Shown here in pieces: positions 21,258-33,436 of a stretch of DNA of 64,000 nt (positions are counted from its first letter, which is position 1; every line of letters starts with the position of its first letter). The stretch covers positions 186,001-250,000 of the forward strand of contig JAKLMB010000024.1 of NCBI GenBank assembly GCA_022813625.1, read 5' to 3'. A program made the translations under genes and the position numbers. Origin of the DNA: Aaosphaeria pasadenensis. Taxonomy: Eukaryota > Ascomycota > Dothideomycetes > Pleosporales. The notes beneath the pieces were generated by a model. The model did not search any database and was not told the origin of the DNA. It was given only the letters and a program-made list of their open reading frames with translations.

Positions 21258-24200
21258 ATGACGCCCCCAGCGCGCTCTACAAACCAAGGCGACGCGCCAT
21301 CCGCCGACCAACCCACATTACTTGCCCCCGTGCGAAGTAGAGATGGCCGCTCTCTCCCCGCAGCTGCCTCCAGCATCATGGCTGGCTCGAGGAGCGGGGC
21401 CTCGTATGCCACGACAGGTGCTGCTCCCGGGAGCTTCAGCTCGCAGCTCAGGCCTTTCCCAACCCACGATGGCAGACTTCGGCCAGACTTCGATACGCAT
21501 GCCATCATCGTTGGCGATGACCGCTCGACGACCACAGAGGAGAGGCAAGCAGAATTGCAAGACCAGATAGAGAAAGAGACGAAGATAAAGATTGGATCCG
21601 AGAACCTTCTGGAGGCGCTGAATATGAAGAGCGCAAAGCAGGCAAAGGAACAACGACTCGAGGTCGAGCGCCAGCTCAATATCTCGAACAGCAAGCTTGC
21701 ACATCTCAAGTCGGCGCTGGAGGCCGAGAAGCAGAGGGCGAAGGATATCAAATCGCCACCGGCGGATGCACAAAGTAGGTTATCGTATCTTTTCCGCCGC
21801 AATCTGTCACGTTCCCCCTCCCGACATGTTATCAAGAACGACGAGGACGAGGATGAAGAGACGGAGTCACCAAGCTTCGTGCTGGTTGAAATACTGCAGG
21901 CCCTAGAGCGGGATGGTATGCAGCCGGAGTATTACGTGGAAAGAGCGAATGCTCTTGTGGACTTGTTCAAGCGGCATCCGACGCTGAAGTACGATCTGGC
22001 GTGGTCGATATTCGGATTGAGGATGCAGACGATGCTTCTCAGTGAGAGTCGAGAGGTGGTGGCCGCTGCATACCGAGTAATGCGATATGCAATTACAGAT
22101 CGGAAGTCGTTACAAATCATCAGAGGACTTCATACGGATTACCTAGTCATTCTATCGTTGGTCAAGGAAAGCAAAGTGAGCGTGGAACGCGAACAAGCTA
22201 TGAAATTCGTGAGGGCATTCTTAGATGTCAAGAATGGCGTGGAGGAGATTTCGCGTGCGGTTGTTCGGATCGTCGTGGCAGTAGCCGAGCATACAGACGA
22301 TCGACTGAAGAATATCGCGATCCTTACTCTGGCGGAAATCCTGGTCAAAAAGCCCCAACTGCTCGCCTCTGCGGGCGGCATGGGCACTCTAACCGATGCC
22401 TTGGGTGAGGCTAACTATCTTGCGGCGGAAAGCGTAGGGAGCACCTTTCTCTACTTGCTTGACACGCCGCGGCGTCGGAAATTCTTGAGATCTGGCCATG
22501 AACTACAAATGCCTTTCGCAATATTCACCGATGCGGGAGCAATATACGGCTCAACACACGAAGACAAGCTGAAAAGGAATGCCGACCTCATTGCAAGCCT
22601 GCTCCGAAGTTGGCCTGGATTGCTGGCTTTATGCGCGAATGACTTCCAGGCGATCAAATCGCTCCTTCTATCACTCCAGATTCCCACACCACATGTTCGA
22701 AAAACTCTTTTGGAGCTATTATACGACATTTTACGCATCAAACCCCCATCATGGTCATCATCTTTCCTCGCAGGTCGACGACTGACCACGTACGGTCGTG
22801 TTACCAATCTCAAGAACCAACCCGCAAAGGGATCGACCGAGACAAGTACAGACGATGGAACCAACAAGTGGAACCTCATGGAACACTACGTTGCCGTTGT
22901 TCTAGCAGTATTTCTGCATGCAGGTCTCGTACCAGCATTGTTACGCGCCGAAGAGGATCCATTAACGCTTACGTTGCAACGACAGACCACGCTCCTGCTC
23001 GGGGAGGTACTGAAGATGGCAAATGAGTTACTGCCTCCGTCATGGAGTGCTGGACTTCAAGTCCTACCGCAACTGTTGCATTCCGCTGCAAAGTGGGGGA
23101 GTGAGGACAGGTTCAATGCTATTGGCACGATCTACCAAGTGGATAGCGTTAACAGGACTCTTTATCGATCAGGGCCGGCCACTACATATACTACCAAAAC
23201 GACTCTAGCAACTGACGGCGTATCTGCCAGAAGGGAGACAGATCCAAACAAGTCTCAGGCGGCGATGCAAATGGACGAGGCCTCGTTCAGGGCGCTGATG
23301 GTGGACACTCAGGTCCTCAATACAGTAAATTTCACGAAATGGCGATGGGATCTGATTCCCAACATCCTTGACGGACCGCTTTTAAATGCGAAACGACTGG
23401 ATGAAGCTATGAAAGCTACGAAGTTCGTGCATCGCCTCCTTGGATTCTACAGACCCTTCAAATGGCGCTTCTCTGAAGTCAAGAACACAAAACCAAACCA
23501 ACGTTATGTTCGCATAGGGTGTTCATTACTCAATACCTTGCTCCAAAATCCTGAAGGTGTTCGGTATCTCAGTGAAAGCAAATTCATTCGACAAGTTGCC
23601 GAGTGTCTATCTCACTTCGACAGGATGAGTGGATTGACCTCCGAATCCCCGATGTTCCAGCGAGAACGCATGAATGAGACCTTGACCTGGGGCTACTTCG
23701 CACTTCTGGGCGCTCTCACCAAAGATTCAAAGGGTATTCAAATCCTCGAGCGTTGGAGAGTGCTCAACATGTTCTACCATATTATTGAGCTGAATGACCG
23801 TGACGACCTGATTCGGACGCTTCTCAACAACATGGATTATTCACTGGACGGACACCTTCGCATAATCATTTCCAAAGCAATGACGTCGTGTTCGAAAGAC
23901 ATACGCATATTCTCCACCAGACTACTACGCAAGTACGCTACGAAGCCAATGCAAGATCCCGACTCAGCCTCCATCGCAGAGTGGGCAATACGATTGCTAG
24001 TCACGCAATTGTACGACCCAGAAGTTGAAGTCTGTGAGGTTGCCATCAGGATTTTGGAAGAAGCATGCAACCAGACGGAATCACTCGAGTTTGTTGTCAA
24101 ATGCCGTCCAGCGCTAGATCATTTGGGCGAGATTGGTGCTCCGCTCCTACTTCGATTCTTGTCAACTTCAGTCGGTTACCATTACTTGGATGGATTGGAT

Positions 24201-25308
24201 TACATTACAAGAGAAATGGACGATTGGTTCTTAGGTCGAAATGACTCCTATGTCGCGCTCATCGAGGCTTCCATGGCTCGAGCACTGGCCAACATTCCTG
24301 AGAAGCCACATGGTCTGACTTCCATCGACGATGCGCCGGAGCATCTTGAATACGGCATTGTGCCTCCACACTTCTATCGAGAGCTCACTCGGACGAAGGA
24401 GGGGTGCAAGCTCCTCGAACAGAAGGGCCATTTCGATGAATTCGTGACGACCCTTGTCGACTTTGCCATGGAGAATGACGATGCCGAAACGATCTTGAAA
24501 GTAAAAGGCTGCCTATGGGCGATTGGGAATGTTGGATCGATGGAATTAGGCGCTCCTTTCCTTGAAAAGACGGATGTAGTGAAATGGGTGATCAAGATCG
24601 CGGAAACCTCAGAAGTCATGTCACTACGAGGCACGGCATTCTATGTCTTAGGTCTCATTTCTAGGAGTCTGCATGGTCAAGAAATTCTGTTGGAATACGG
24701 ATGGGACGGGGTTGTGAATGAGTCCGGCGAGGCTCTGGGCTTCTGTCTCCCCTTGGACTTCAGGAAGCTCTTCCAGGTACGTACCTGTGTGCAACATTCT
24801 AGCCAGTCATCTCACTCACGGATTTATAGATTACACCTTGGACAGCAAAGCCAGAAAACATGAGTCTGAGGCGCAAGGCTGCCGTCACAATTGCCGTCAC
24901 AGACAATGATCCGGTCAATGCACGAATCCTCAAGCTGGCCACCGATTTGGGCAATACTGTCCTTGCCAAAAAGGCGGCCAACGACTTGCAAGCGTAAGCG
25001 AATTTTCTTTTAGTTTAGCACGACGATTATGACATGATATTGATTTCAATCCCAATAGTATCAAGCTCAAGAAAGCGCCCGGATTTACGAAGTCAGCTAT
25101 GTTCCACAAAGTCATGCAAGTGCTCGAAGCGCATCACTTCCGCCTCCCCGTGTGTCGGTTCGTTCTCGACCTGTTCGACAAGCGTGTACTGCGACAGATC
25201 GTCCTCGATGAAGAGGATGATGAGGATGACGGCGATGATGGCGAGGGTTCAGACAGCAGCGAGAGCGAATCTGAAGACGAGAACGGCCCTGCCGGCCAAG
25301 CATACTGA
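21258..25308 (+). CDS. tsc11: Rictor / Tsc11 (Ste16)-type TORC2 subunit
   Basis: Three exons (21258-24776, 24830-24993, 25059-25308) encode 1,310 residues. Introns are 53 and 65 nt. After a Ser/Pro-rich N-terminus, residues about 90-165 form a charged HR1-like coiled coil (ERQAELQDQIEKETK, LEVERQLNISNSKL). The rest is helical repeat sequence typical of Rictor: FVLVEILQALERDGMQPEYY, TDYLVILSLVKESKVSVERE, NDFQAIKSLLLSLQIP, then RGTAFYVLGLISRS and the conserved C-terminal stretch after GFCLPLDF. The tail is very acidic (DEEDDEDDGDDGEG). Rictor is the scaffold defining TOR complex 2, which phosphorylates AGC kinases controlling actin and membrane lipid homeostasis. It is somewhat shorter than many fungal orthologues. 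Confidence 0.95.
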
Positions 25309-28166
25309 ATTGATATCCTACTCACTCACGAAAATCTCGCATGGGTAAAGGCTGGACGGGGGTGCCTAAGGAACGGATAGACCTGGAGGAGTTCATTTTG
25401 GTCAAAGTCCCGGCGTCATGGTAAGATTTGTAACAATTTTTGTCTTTCCTAGTTTTTTTGTACGATACCGGGAGCTGGTGGGGCGGCTTTTGAGCGTTCA
25501 TCTTCCCTGGTTCCCATTCATCCCTCTCTCTCCCTCTTTCTCCTTTTTTTTGCTCTTCTCGTCTGCGGCAACGGTCTACATATATTTCGCAATGAGCCGT
25601 CTGGGACGGGGACCGTAACGAGGAAATCACACTATGCATGCAAAAGCACTTGCTCACCATGAAGATACTTCGACGATGAAGAGGGAACGAAAATACAGGC
25701 AAGCAGAGCGTAACATAGAGAAAAAAATATCATCATCAAGTATCTATCCATCTGTCCACAAGTTCTTCAAATATATCAACCACACCGACCATTCGGCTAC
25801 ACTACGAACATGTACATACATACACTAGACCGTGCTAGCCTCACGCGGAACATACCATCACTCCTCGCTTATTGTACACTCTTCTAGGAAAAGCCTGGGA
25901 CTTCAAGCATCCCATCCTTGCTGCAGCCTCACAAAGAATATGTACCTAACTCTAACTACCTAGGTATCTATCCTAGGTACTAATCACTAACAACCCTACC
26001 ATTACAGACAGGGCAGCAGCTCCCCGTGACCGCAACAACGAACGGCGGCCGGACAAACAAGGGGACAACGTACTCGTACAGCGGTTCGAATAACTGGATT
26101 GGAGCAGTGGTGATACCATCAGGGTCCGAATTCAGCGGGTTTCCCACCTATGGCGAGCTAAGCACCGGCTTGTACAACGGTTTGAGGCGAAGGAAGGAAT
26201 GGTGGGTGGGAAATATGCTTTGTTAGTTATCTTGATTGATTGGTTGGGGTTGCAAAACGTGTGTATTTTTATTTAGGGATGGGAGACCTGCTTGCCTCCG
26301 AAGGTTTCGTTTTGTGGGTAGTTAATGAGGAAAACGTGTGTAGTTGGATGCAGAGACTGTGTAGAGGATGCTACTCTAATGATGAGTGTATTGTGTGATG
26401 CCGTTGCGGCGACGAGAGGCGCGCGCTGATTGGTCACGCGGTGCATGATCGATGACGCTTTGAAGTTTGCTGCGGCGGCGCATCTTTTTGTGAACGAACG
26501 GGAACGAGTTAAACTTGTTTTCCGCTTGATAACATAATATAACCACTTGACTATGTATTTTGTAATAAAACATAATGGCGAGGAGTAATCATTATTGTTA
26601 TTATCGTCTATTGCAATCGTATTGTTGTAGCGCTAGTTGTTCATGGTGAATCAATTACATGATGATTTTGCGGAGGATGGGAGGTTCCGTGATTACTTGA
26701 TATGGGCTGGGCTTGGCGTGACGACGAGGAAGAGTGGAGGGAAGTTGGGCCGATTGGGGATGGATGACTAGATTTGAGACATGATTAATAGTTTATGGGG
26801 TTTTGGTTTTATTGATTTTCTTTGATTGGGGGTGATAGAAGTGGGATTGCGTGGTTGTTATGAGGGAATGGTAAGGGGGAAGTATGGTACGAATTCGATG
26901 TACGGAGTTGAATATATCAAGATGCAGTTCCTTGTACGACATAAGCAGACGTACATGTACCTCGTAGAAGAAGATAAAGATGCAAATGCAAGTAATCAGA
27001 AGTAATTTGTACGAGTAATGTATTGCGTGCACTGTGTCGACCGTGATTAGTATGGAGGTGAATGGTGAACGATGAACAGCGATTCGCTCGATAGGTAGAG
27101 TAACATCGAGAGAGACGAAGATCGAGCATTCGGTAGGCGAAACAGGCATAACAAGGCATAGACAGGTGGAATAAGCGGAACAAGCGAAACATTTCACCAT
27201 TTGATTACGAGGTCTACTAACTTGCTACTACCACAGTAGTTACCTCTCCCGGGCTGTCTCCTCTTACATTCTCTTGCCGTTAATTGACCCAATTCTACTC
27301 GTAACATCCTGGAACTCTTGGTTTCTTTACCAGAGCGGGATTCATAGGATTCTGGACTCTTGTCTTGTCTGACACAGTACGAGACGAGACTACGAGTAAT
27401 CCTGACCCTTGACATCCCGCCAGCCCCAACTCACCAAAATACATCTCATCGCCGATCCCTCATACCGGTCATAGACTCTTCCCACCCATTAACCTATATT
27501 TCTTGTCTCGTGCTGGTTGCCAATATGGCTCGGTCCGTAGCAACTTTCATGTCGTCGACGATTTCCACTCCTGCTCCTGTTCCTTCTTCTACTCCACTAC
27601 GCCCGCCTGCCACTGTTGCTACTACAATTACTGCCAACTTCGCGGCTTCCTCCTCTTCATCCTGCTCTCCCTCCCCTCATCCTGCTTGACTGTCTACCAA
27701 CACTTAATCTACGGCCTCTCAACCAATATTACAGTCTTTTCTATTCTTACTGTTTGCAATAATTGTTTTACAACACCAGATTTATACTTATATTTGTCCT
27801 CTCGCCAACATTTTCCTCCCCGAACACCTGCTCCCCGTTCCAAAGACCCTGTCCCGCCTCTGACGACAGAGCCTGTCCTACATTTACTGTCGCATCATCT
27901 CCGCAGTTTCCACTACGCACCACAACACCTACATACTCTCTGTCCTCAATCTTCTGGTCCTCTCTGGCTCTCTCGAAGCCTAACAGACTACTCGCGGAAC
28001 TTTAGAGCACCTTGCGCACCCCTCCGCCGCAGTTCGCGTTTGCTGCATCTACTCTCCCCGCATCGCACCCAATCACCATCTTGCGACCGACCAACGCTCT
28101 CGCGCAACGCGGACCATACACTCTACATGGATATTAACTCCACAAGATTGATATAAGATTCCCTGG
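25309..28166. other. Long intergenic region and leader of the LON-RING gene
   Basis: About 2.86 kb. The first part is likely Rictor 3' sequence. Between 25,800 and 27,400 nothing coherent was found. From about 27,360 to the start codon the plus strand is C/T-rich, typical of a long fungal 5' leader. It contains an ATG at 27,525 opening a 54-residue Ser/Pro/Thr frame that ends at 27,689, a possible upstream ORF. A 217-residue frame at 27,503-28,156 is pyrimidine-tract artefact. Confidence 0.45.
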
Positions 28167-29840
28167 ATGAATCAATACAGGCAGAAATATTCCCTTGCAC
28201 AATCTGGAGAGCTGGCTCATCGCAAATCCATACCACCATCGAAATTGATGGTCGGCCATGACTTCTCCCAAGAGTTCAAGGACCAGCCTGCTCTGGATCC
28301 TCATGGCGATGCCAGACAGCTGGTCCGTCTGGTGCAGTGCCGCTCTTGCTCAAAACCCCTCAGTGCCCCGGTAACTCTGCCATGCGGTCACACAACATGT
28401 CGAGCCTGTCTTGCTCCCACTCGCCCCCGAGACAACATCTCCTACCCAAACACGCCGGATCGACAGTATGGCATCACCTGCAAGATCTGCGACGAGGAAT
28501 ACCCCACGGTGGAATGTAGCGCGGACGTTACCCTGACCAAAGTCATGGAGGTGGTCAAGCAGACGATAGCACGTGTCCAAGAAACGCCAGAAGCACCCGT
28601 GTGTGTTCTAGAGGAGATCCCCGTATCTGAGGATGACGTGCACGATTCGAATGACGAGAAGGACTTGACTTCTTCTCAAGGACACCGCAAGGAATTCCGT
28701 GGCGGCCGATTGCATGCGACCTTCCAGATGGCTTCAGATGGGGAACTACGTTACAATTCGGATGTACAATATCGTGCATCGCCATCAGATGCTCAGATTC
28801 ATGCACATCTAGATGCGGAGCTGTTCAACGGACTTCGTGAAGCGGCGCATAGTGAGCTCGACTGTCTTGTTTGTTACAACATGATGCTCGACCCCACCAC
28901 TCTCCCATGTGGACACACGTTCTGCCGACATTGTCTAGTCAGGGTGATGGATCATAGTAGCATATGTCCTATCTGTCGTGCAGGCATCCACATCCCTCCC
29001 ATTGCGATTCAGAATTATCCGAGCAATGGTCGACTCGTTGCCCTCCTAAAAAGCTTGTCTCCAGAACATGTACAGGCACGCGTGGAAGCTTTGGAATCCG
29101 AAGAAGACAACAGCGAAGGTGCCCTCAGTACTCCGTTGTTTGTCTGCACCTTATCTCTTCCGAACACGCCTACCTTTCTGCACATCTTCGAGCCGCGGTA
29201 CCGCTTGATGATGCGCCGCTGCATGGAAGGCAATCGGCGATTTGGGATGGTCATGTACAACCGTTCCTCCGCCCCACAAGGTGACCTTGGCCCAACGTCC
29301 TTCCTCCAATACGGAACGATGCTCGAGATTATTAATCTCGAGCTCCTTCCCGATGGTCGAAGCTTTGTCGAGACACGCGGTGTAAGCCGTTTCCGCATCA
29401 AAGCGTACGGCCAGCTAGACGGCTACTATGTGGGCAATGTCGAGCGCGTCGACGATGTTCCTATCATTGAGGAAGAGCAGCTAGAACGACAAGAGGTTCT
29501 CGAAGCTCAGGCTTGGGCAGATGCCTATGTTCTGGAGAACCCACAGGATCCACGGACACCTGAGAACTTTCCGGGTTTGCTTTCCACCGACGAGCTGTTT
29601 CGCCGATGCATCGGTTTCGTCGAACAAATGAGTCAAAGGAGCGCCCCATGGCTAAGCTCCCGCATCGTCAACGTATATGGACCACCCCCGGACAACCACA
29701 AGACGTTCCCATTTTGGTTTGCGTCCGTGTTACCTATCGCGGAAGAAGAGAAGTATCGACTTTTGGCTACGACCAGAGTCAGAGAACGGCTGCTAATCGT
29801 CTATTCGTGGATCAAGAGGATAGAAGGCCAAAGATGGTGA
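28167..29840 (+). CDS. LON-domain RING-finger protein (LONRF-like E3 ligase)
   Basis: An intronless gene encodes 557 residues from the ATG at 28,167. A first RING-like module spans C58-C108 (CRSCSKPL, LPCGHTTCRACL, CKICDE) and a second, canonical C3HC4 RING spans C233-C270 (CLVCYNMMLDPTTLPCGHTF, CPICRAG). A LON substrate-binding domain follows from about 321 to 545 (TPLFVCTLSLPNTPTFLHIF, EPRYRLMMRRCMEG). There is no AAA or protease part, so this is not Lon protease. The combination is that of LONRF proteins, predicted cytosolic ubiquitin ligases. Substrates in fungi are not known to me. A long pyrimidine-rich leader with a possible upstream ORF precedes it. Confidence 0.93.
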   Translation: MNQYRQKYSLAQSGELAHRKSIPPSKLMVGHDFSQEFKDQPALDPHGDARQLVRLVQCRSCSKPLSAPVTLPCGHTTCRACLAPTRPRDNISYPNTPDRQYGITCKICDEEYPTVECSADVTLTKVMEVVKQTIARVQETPEAPVCVLEEIPVSEDDVHDSNDEKDLTSSQGHRKEFRGGRLHATFQMASDGELRYNSDVQYRASPSDAQIHAHLDAELFNGLREAAHSELDCLVCYNMMLDPTTLPCGHTFCRHCLVRVMDHSSICPICRAGIHIPPIAIQNYPSNGRLVALLKSLSPEHVQARVEALESEEDNSEGALSTPLFVCTLSLPNTPTFLHIFEPRYRLMMRRCMEGNRRFGMVMYNRSSAPQGDLGPTSFLQYGTMLEIINLELLPDGRSFVETRGVSRFRIKAYGQLDGYYVGNVERVDDVPIIEEEQLERQEVLEAQAWADAYVLENPQDPRTPENFPGLLSTDELFRRCIGFVEQMSQRSAPWLSSRIVNVYGPPPDNHKTFPFWFASVLPIAEEEKYRLLATTRVRERLLIVYSWIKRIEGQRW

Positions 29841-31206
29841 GTAGAGTCTATTGTTCTCCGAGCGAGCTTCTTTTATGTTTCTTGTCTGTGTGGCCACTTC
29901 TTCTTGCAAGATCAGCGTTGCTTTGTTGCACGTCAATTCGTGAACGGGTCATGCTAAGCTCCAGACAAGATAAAAAATCCACTATCAAGAGAAGTCACTG
30001 TGACCATCGGGTTATCAGGAGACGACCGCTACCTCGAAAGACCACATTCGGAATTGCAGCTAACATCACACCTCATCAGGCCTTCCGGGAACTCTTGCAG
30101 CATCTTGTGACTCGTAGTAGCCATTTTGGCCATATACATCTCGACCGTCAGTAGTCGACAGCCTTCACTATCTGTCTAGTCTTCACATTTCAGGGTCATC
30201 TTGGGCCCAGTCCTCCAGCCTCCACTATTTTTCCACACCAGCGGCTCCAAGTTGTAGAGCACCACTTCCTGCAATCTTCCCTACACAAGGTCTGCATTTC
30301 CAAAAGGCGTTCTTAGTTTTCATCTTCGTTTTATATATTTGCTTGAGATGTGGGTTGTTTTCTCACTCTGTTAGATACCTTGTTGCCACTGGGGAGCTTA
30401 CCCCAGATATGTTCGTGTCGATTCCCCGAACACTGCCAGGTGTTCATGTACCTATCCTTCTACTTCCATGTTCTTACTTTTTTTCATCTTCCTATGGACG
30501 GAATACCACTCTCGGCATGCATCATGCGGGAGGCGGAGCACAGGAAGAAAAAGGAAGATGAAAAGATTATTTTTATCGCCGGAGCTAGCCGGCCACTACC
30601 ACAACAACACACAACTACTGCCTTTGCAGAGAGAAGGAAAGCAAAGTGCATTTGGGATATCCGCGACCTAGCGACACACTAGCCGGCATGAGATTTGCGA
30701 GGAGACGATGATGGGGGCACAGGATTCTCTGTTTCTAGATCGAGAATTGCTGTGTCCTCGTAGGCGAGAGTACTGAGAGAGAGCTTGGGATTTTTTTCAA
30801 GAATGGGAAATAGTTTTCTAGTTCCAATGAATCTAATCTTACATGTTCTTTTCAAACAAGCTTTGTAGAGTGAAGTGTATCTACCTTCCTACTGCTTCTG
30901 ATGTTTGAATGAATGGAAGTTCGATCACGTGTCGCGCCAGTGAGGTCACCAAAGCTCCCCCGTCCTGCCAAGGCCGCGCGGAGCTCCATCTTCCTTCTCT
31001 CGACTTACACTTTCTTCAATTGACCTCCGCAAACGCAGCGCGCGCGGCCGCTCTCTAACTCCCTGCCAAAAACCTTTCCACAACCCTTCCTACCACATAA
31101 CAACGCACGACATTTACATCAACATCCACAATCACCCATTCACCACACGACCCACGCGCAAACCCTCACAAAAAAAGAAAACACCCAACAACCACCCACC
31201 TCCAAA
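29841..31206. other. Intergenic between the LON-RING gene and cwc26
   Basis: About 1.37 kb between two same-strand genes. Short frames near 30,343-30,682 have no domain character. A CACGTG lies at 30,926-30,931 and an A/C-rich leader precedes the cwc26 start. Nothing else is supported. Confidence 0.45.
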
Positions 31207-32262
31207 ATGTCCCTAGCAGACTACCTCGCGAAAAACTACCTCACCGCCGACACCGACGCCTCGAAGAAATCCTCCTCCAGCAAGAAACGCAAGCGCAAGC
31301 AAAAGGACGCCGGACTCCTCATCGCCGACGACGACGACGGCTGGAAGCGCCGGGGCGGCGGCTCCTCAGACGACGAAGACGCGCCCACGATCGTTGGGTC
31401 GACTGCTGGCCTCTCTCTCTCTGGCGTGAAGAAGGCGAAGAAGAGGAAGGGGAGGAGGGATGGGGATGAGGGTACAGGGAAGGGGTACACGACGTTCGGG
31501 GTGAGCGCGCCGAGTCACGCGGCGCAGGTTGCTGCGGACGAGGAGGCTGCCGCGGCGGCGGACAGGATTATCAGCGATGCGGCTGCGGAGAGGCGGCGGG
31601 CGGGGGAGGAGGAGGACGCGGCGCCTGAGGTTGTCGGGGGCGACGACGGGGATGGGGGGTTGGTGATGGAGTCTGGGGCGCGGGCGGGGCTGCAGACGGC
31701 GGAGCAGGTGGAGGCTGCGGTGCGGAAGAAGGAGGATGCGGAACGGAGGGATGCGGAGGCCGCGATGAAGGAGAGGGGCGCCGCGGCGCAGGAGACGATA
31801 TATAGGGATGCGAGTGGGCGGATTATTAACGTTGGGATGAAGAGGGCGGAGGCGAGGAAGAAGGCGGAGGAGGAGGAGAGGAAGAAGGTTGAGGGGGAGA
31901 GGGCGGCGAGGGGCGATGTGCAGAATGCGGAGGCGGAGAGAAGGAGGGAGAGGTTGAGGGACGCGAAGACGATGAGTTTTGCGCGCGGGAAGGACGATGT
32001 CGAGATGAATGAGGAGATGAGGGCGAAGGATCGGTGGAATGATCCTGCGATGGGGTTCTTGAAGGCGAAGAAGAAGGGAAAGAGTGTCACCGGGAAGCCG
32101 CTGTATCAGGGCGCGTTCCAGCCGAATCGATATGGGATTCGGCCTGGTCATCGGTGGGATGGCGTGGATCGAGGGAACGGGTTCGAGGGCGAGTGGTTCA
32201 AGGCGAGGAATAAGAAGGCGAATAGGGAGAATCTGGAGTATGCGTGGCAGATGGATGAATGA
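31207..32262 (+). CDS. cwc26: Pre-mRNA splicing factor Cwc26/Bud13
   Basis: A single exon encodes 351 residues. The start MSLADYLAKNYLT is the conserved Bud13 N-terminus, followed by a Lys/Arg-rich stretch. The centre is Ala/Glu/Arg-rich and probably a long charged helix. The C-terminus has the Bud13 signature: ETIYRDASGRIINV, NDPAMGFLKAKKK, KPLYQGAFQPNRYGIRPGHR, WDGVDRGNGFE and ENLEYAWQMDE. Bud13 is a subunit of the RES (retention and splicing) complex, with Pml1 and Snu17, on activated spliceosomes. The C-terminal part is the region that contacts Snu17 in the family. Codon use changes from C-ending to G-rich near 31,430. A 362-residue antisense frame is a shadow of its purine-rich sequence. 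Confidence 0.95.
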   Translation: MSLADYLAKNYLTADTDASKKSSSSKKRKRKQKDAGLLIADDDDGWKRRGGGSSDDEDAPTIVGSTAGLSLSGVKKAKKRKGRRDGDEGTGKGYTTFGVSAPSHAAQVAADEEAAAAADRIISDAAAERRRAGEEEDAAPEVVGGDDGDGGLVMESGARAGLQTAEQVEAAVRKKEDAERRDAEAAMKERGAAAQETIYRDASGRIINVGMKRAEARKKAEEEERKKVEGERAARGDVQNAEAERRRERLRDAKTMSFARGKDDVEMNEEMRAKDRWNDPAMGFLKAKKKGKSVTGKPLYQGAFQPNRYGIRPGHRWDGVDRGNGFEGEWFKARNKKANRENLEYAWQMDE

Positions 32263-33354
32263 GCTTGAGGCTGTGAGGAGCGAACGAACCGACAGGCAGC
32301 ACCTCATCTTCATCTTCAGCGTTCTTGTAACCTTTCCTTGCGATTTCTTTAGTTTTTGCATAGCGTGGCGCGCTCTCATGGTTCGATACCTAAAATGGAA
32401 TTCTCTTCTCTTTTCCCTCCTACAGATACATATACATCTAGTATCGTCGATCAATCAATCAACCAATAGTACTATCATCAGACAGAGTTCTTTTTCCATA
32501 TCTAGCAACATCAGTCAGTGTTGTTATATCTCACCAACCTTCAAAGGGTATGTGTGAACGCACGTGTTCAACGTTATTAGATCCATCAAGTATTGCTAGG
32601 AGTACAAAGCAATATACCTCACGAGCCATCTGGTATCAGTTGATCCATTACAATTGCCTCAATTGGTCCCACGCCTAGTGGCCATCCGTCTGTACCCGTC
32701 ATTCCGCACGATTGCCTACTCCCTCACTGATCGTTTCAGGACATATGAACGTTTCATTTTATATTTAGTAAAAAGCGAACAATTAGCTCCTCTATATCAG
32801 ACATGTTATAGGGGAAGTATAAGACAGCAAGATAATGGGGAGATTTTTAAATAATTATAAGATAGTTTGTTTGTTAATATTAACAAAAGTAAAGCTAGGG
32901 GAGAGGAAGCAGGAGCAGAAAGTAAATATAAGAACATACACCTAGAAAAAAGATAATAACAATTACAGCAACAATAATAATCAAATAGTCAGATATTAGG
33001 AAGGCATGGAAGGACTGTATAAGATTAGGAGAGTTTATAGACTAGATGTGTTTATGTATATTACTTGGTTTCTTTTCTATATATGAGGTATGTATGTATG
33101 CTCTTTGGATTAACAGACTATTAGGCTGCCTTTTGTCTCCTGCTTAGGACTTTGCTATAAGAGATCGTTGATATGCATACTTGAAGAGACGAAAGACAAT
33201 CTTCTAGGGGAAAAAAATCAGGCAAGGAGTGACATGCACGCATTGACAGCCACCTATCTCCGCCCTGATCCTCAAAACAATTCCTAGCTAAACCCTTTAG
33301 TCTACCAGAGCAGCAAGCAAAAACTCGAAGACAAAAAAAGAGCAAAAAGAAAAT
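32263..33354. other. Intergenic with an AT-rich, C-poor island
   Basis: The first 300 bases are the 3' side of cwc26. From about 32,750 to 33,110 the plus strand is markedly A/T-rich and C-poor, rich in TA steps and purine runs (for example tataagatagtttgtttg). This is suggestive of an old RIP-mutated repeat, though no element can be named. No gene is supported. Confidence 0.5.
33344..33353 (-). terminator. Pol III T-runs after tRNA-Arg
   Basis: On the minus strand, T4 and then T5 occur within twelve bases of the mature tRNA 3' end, with a longer T7 further on (33,339-33,333). Confidence 0.6.
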
Positions 33355-33436
33355 TGACCGTGCCAGGGGTCGAACCTGGAATCTCTTGATACCACTTTAA
33401 TCGTAGTCAAGCGCCTTGCCATTGGGCCACACGGCC
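33355..33436 (-). tRNA. tRNA-Arg(ACG) with a 10-nt intron
   Basis: Reading the minus strand from 33,436, the acceptor GGCCGTG pairs with CACGGTC at the 3' end, with one G-U. A D-arm of GCC/GGC, an anticodon stem CTTGA/TCAAG, and a T-arm CCAGG-TTCGACC-CCTGG follow. The anticodon loop holds ACG (33,404-33,402). A 10-nt intron (33,391-33,400) sits at the usual position one base 3' of the anticodon; removing it leaves a seven-base loop CTACGAA. The discriminator is A. The B-box GGTTCGACCCC is intact. T-runs lie just downstream (33,353-33,350 and 33,348-33,344), suitable as Pol III terminators. Confidence 0.93.

Noticed and set aside
27503..28156. 217-residue plus-strand frame before the LON-RING gene
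   Set aside because: Cys/Ser/Leu-rich pyrimidine-tract translation; better explained as 5' leader.
31366..32454. 362-residue minus-strand frame antisense to cwc26
   Set aside because: Arg/Leu/Pro-rich shadow of the purine-rich coding strand of a well-supported gene.
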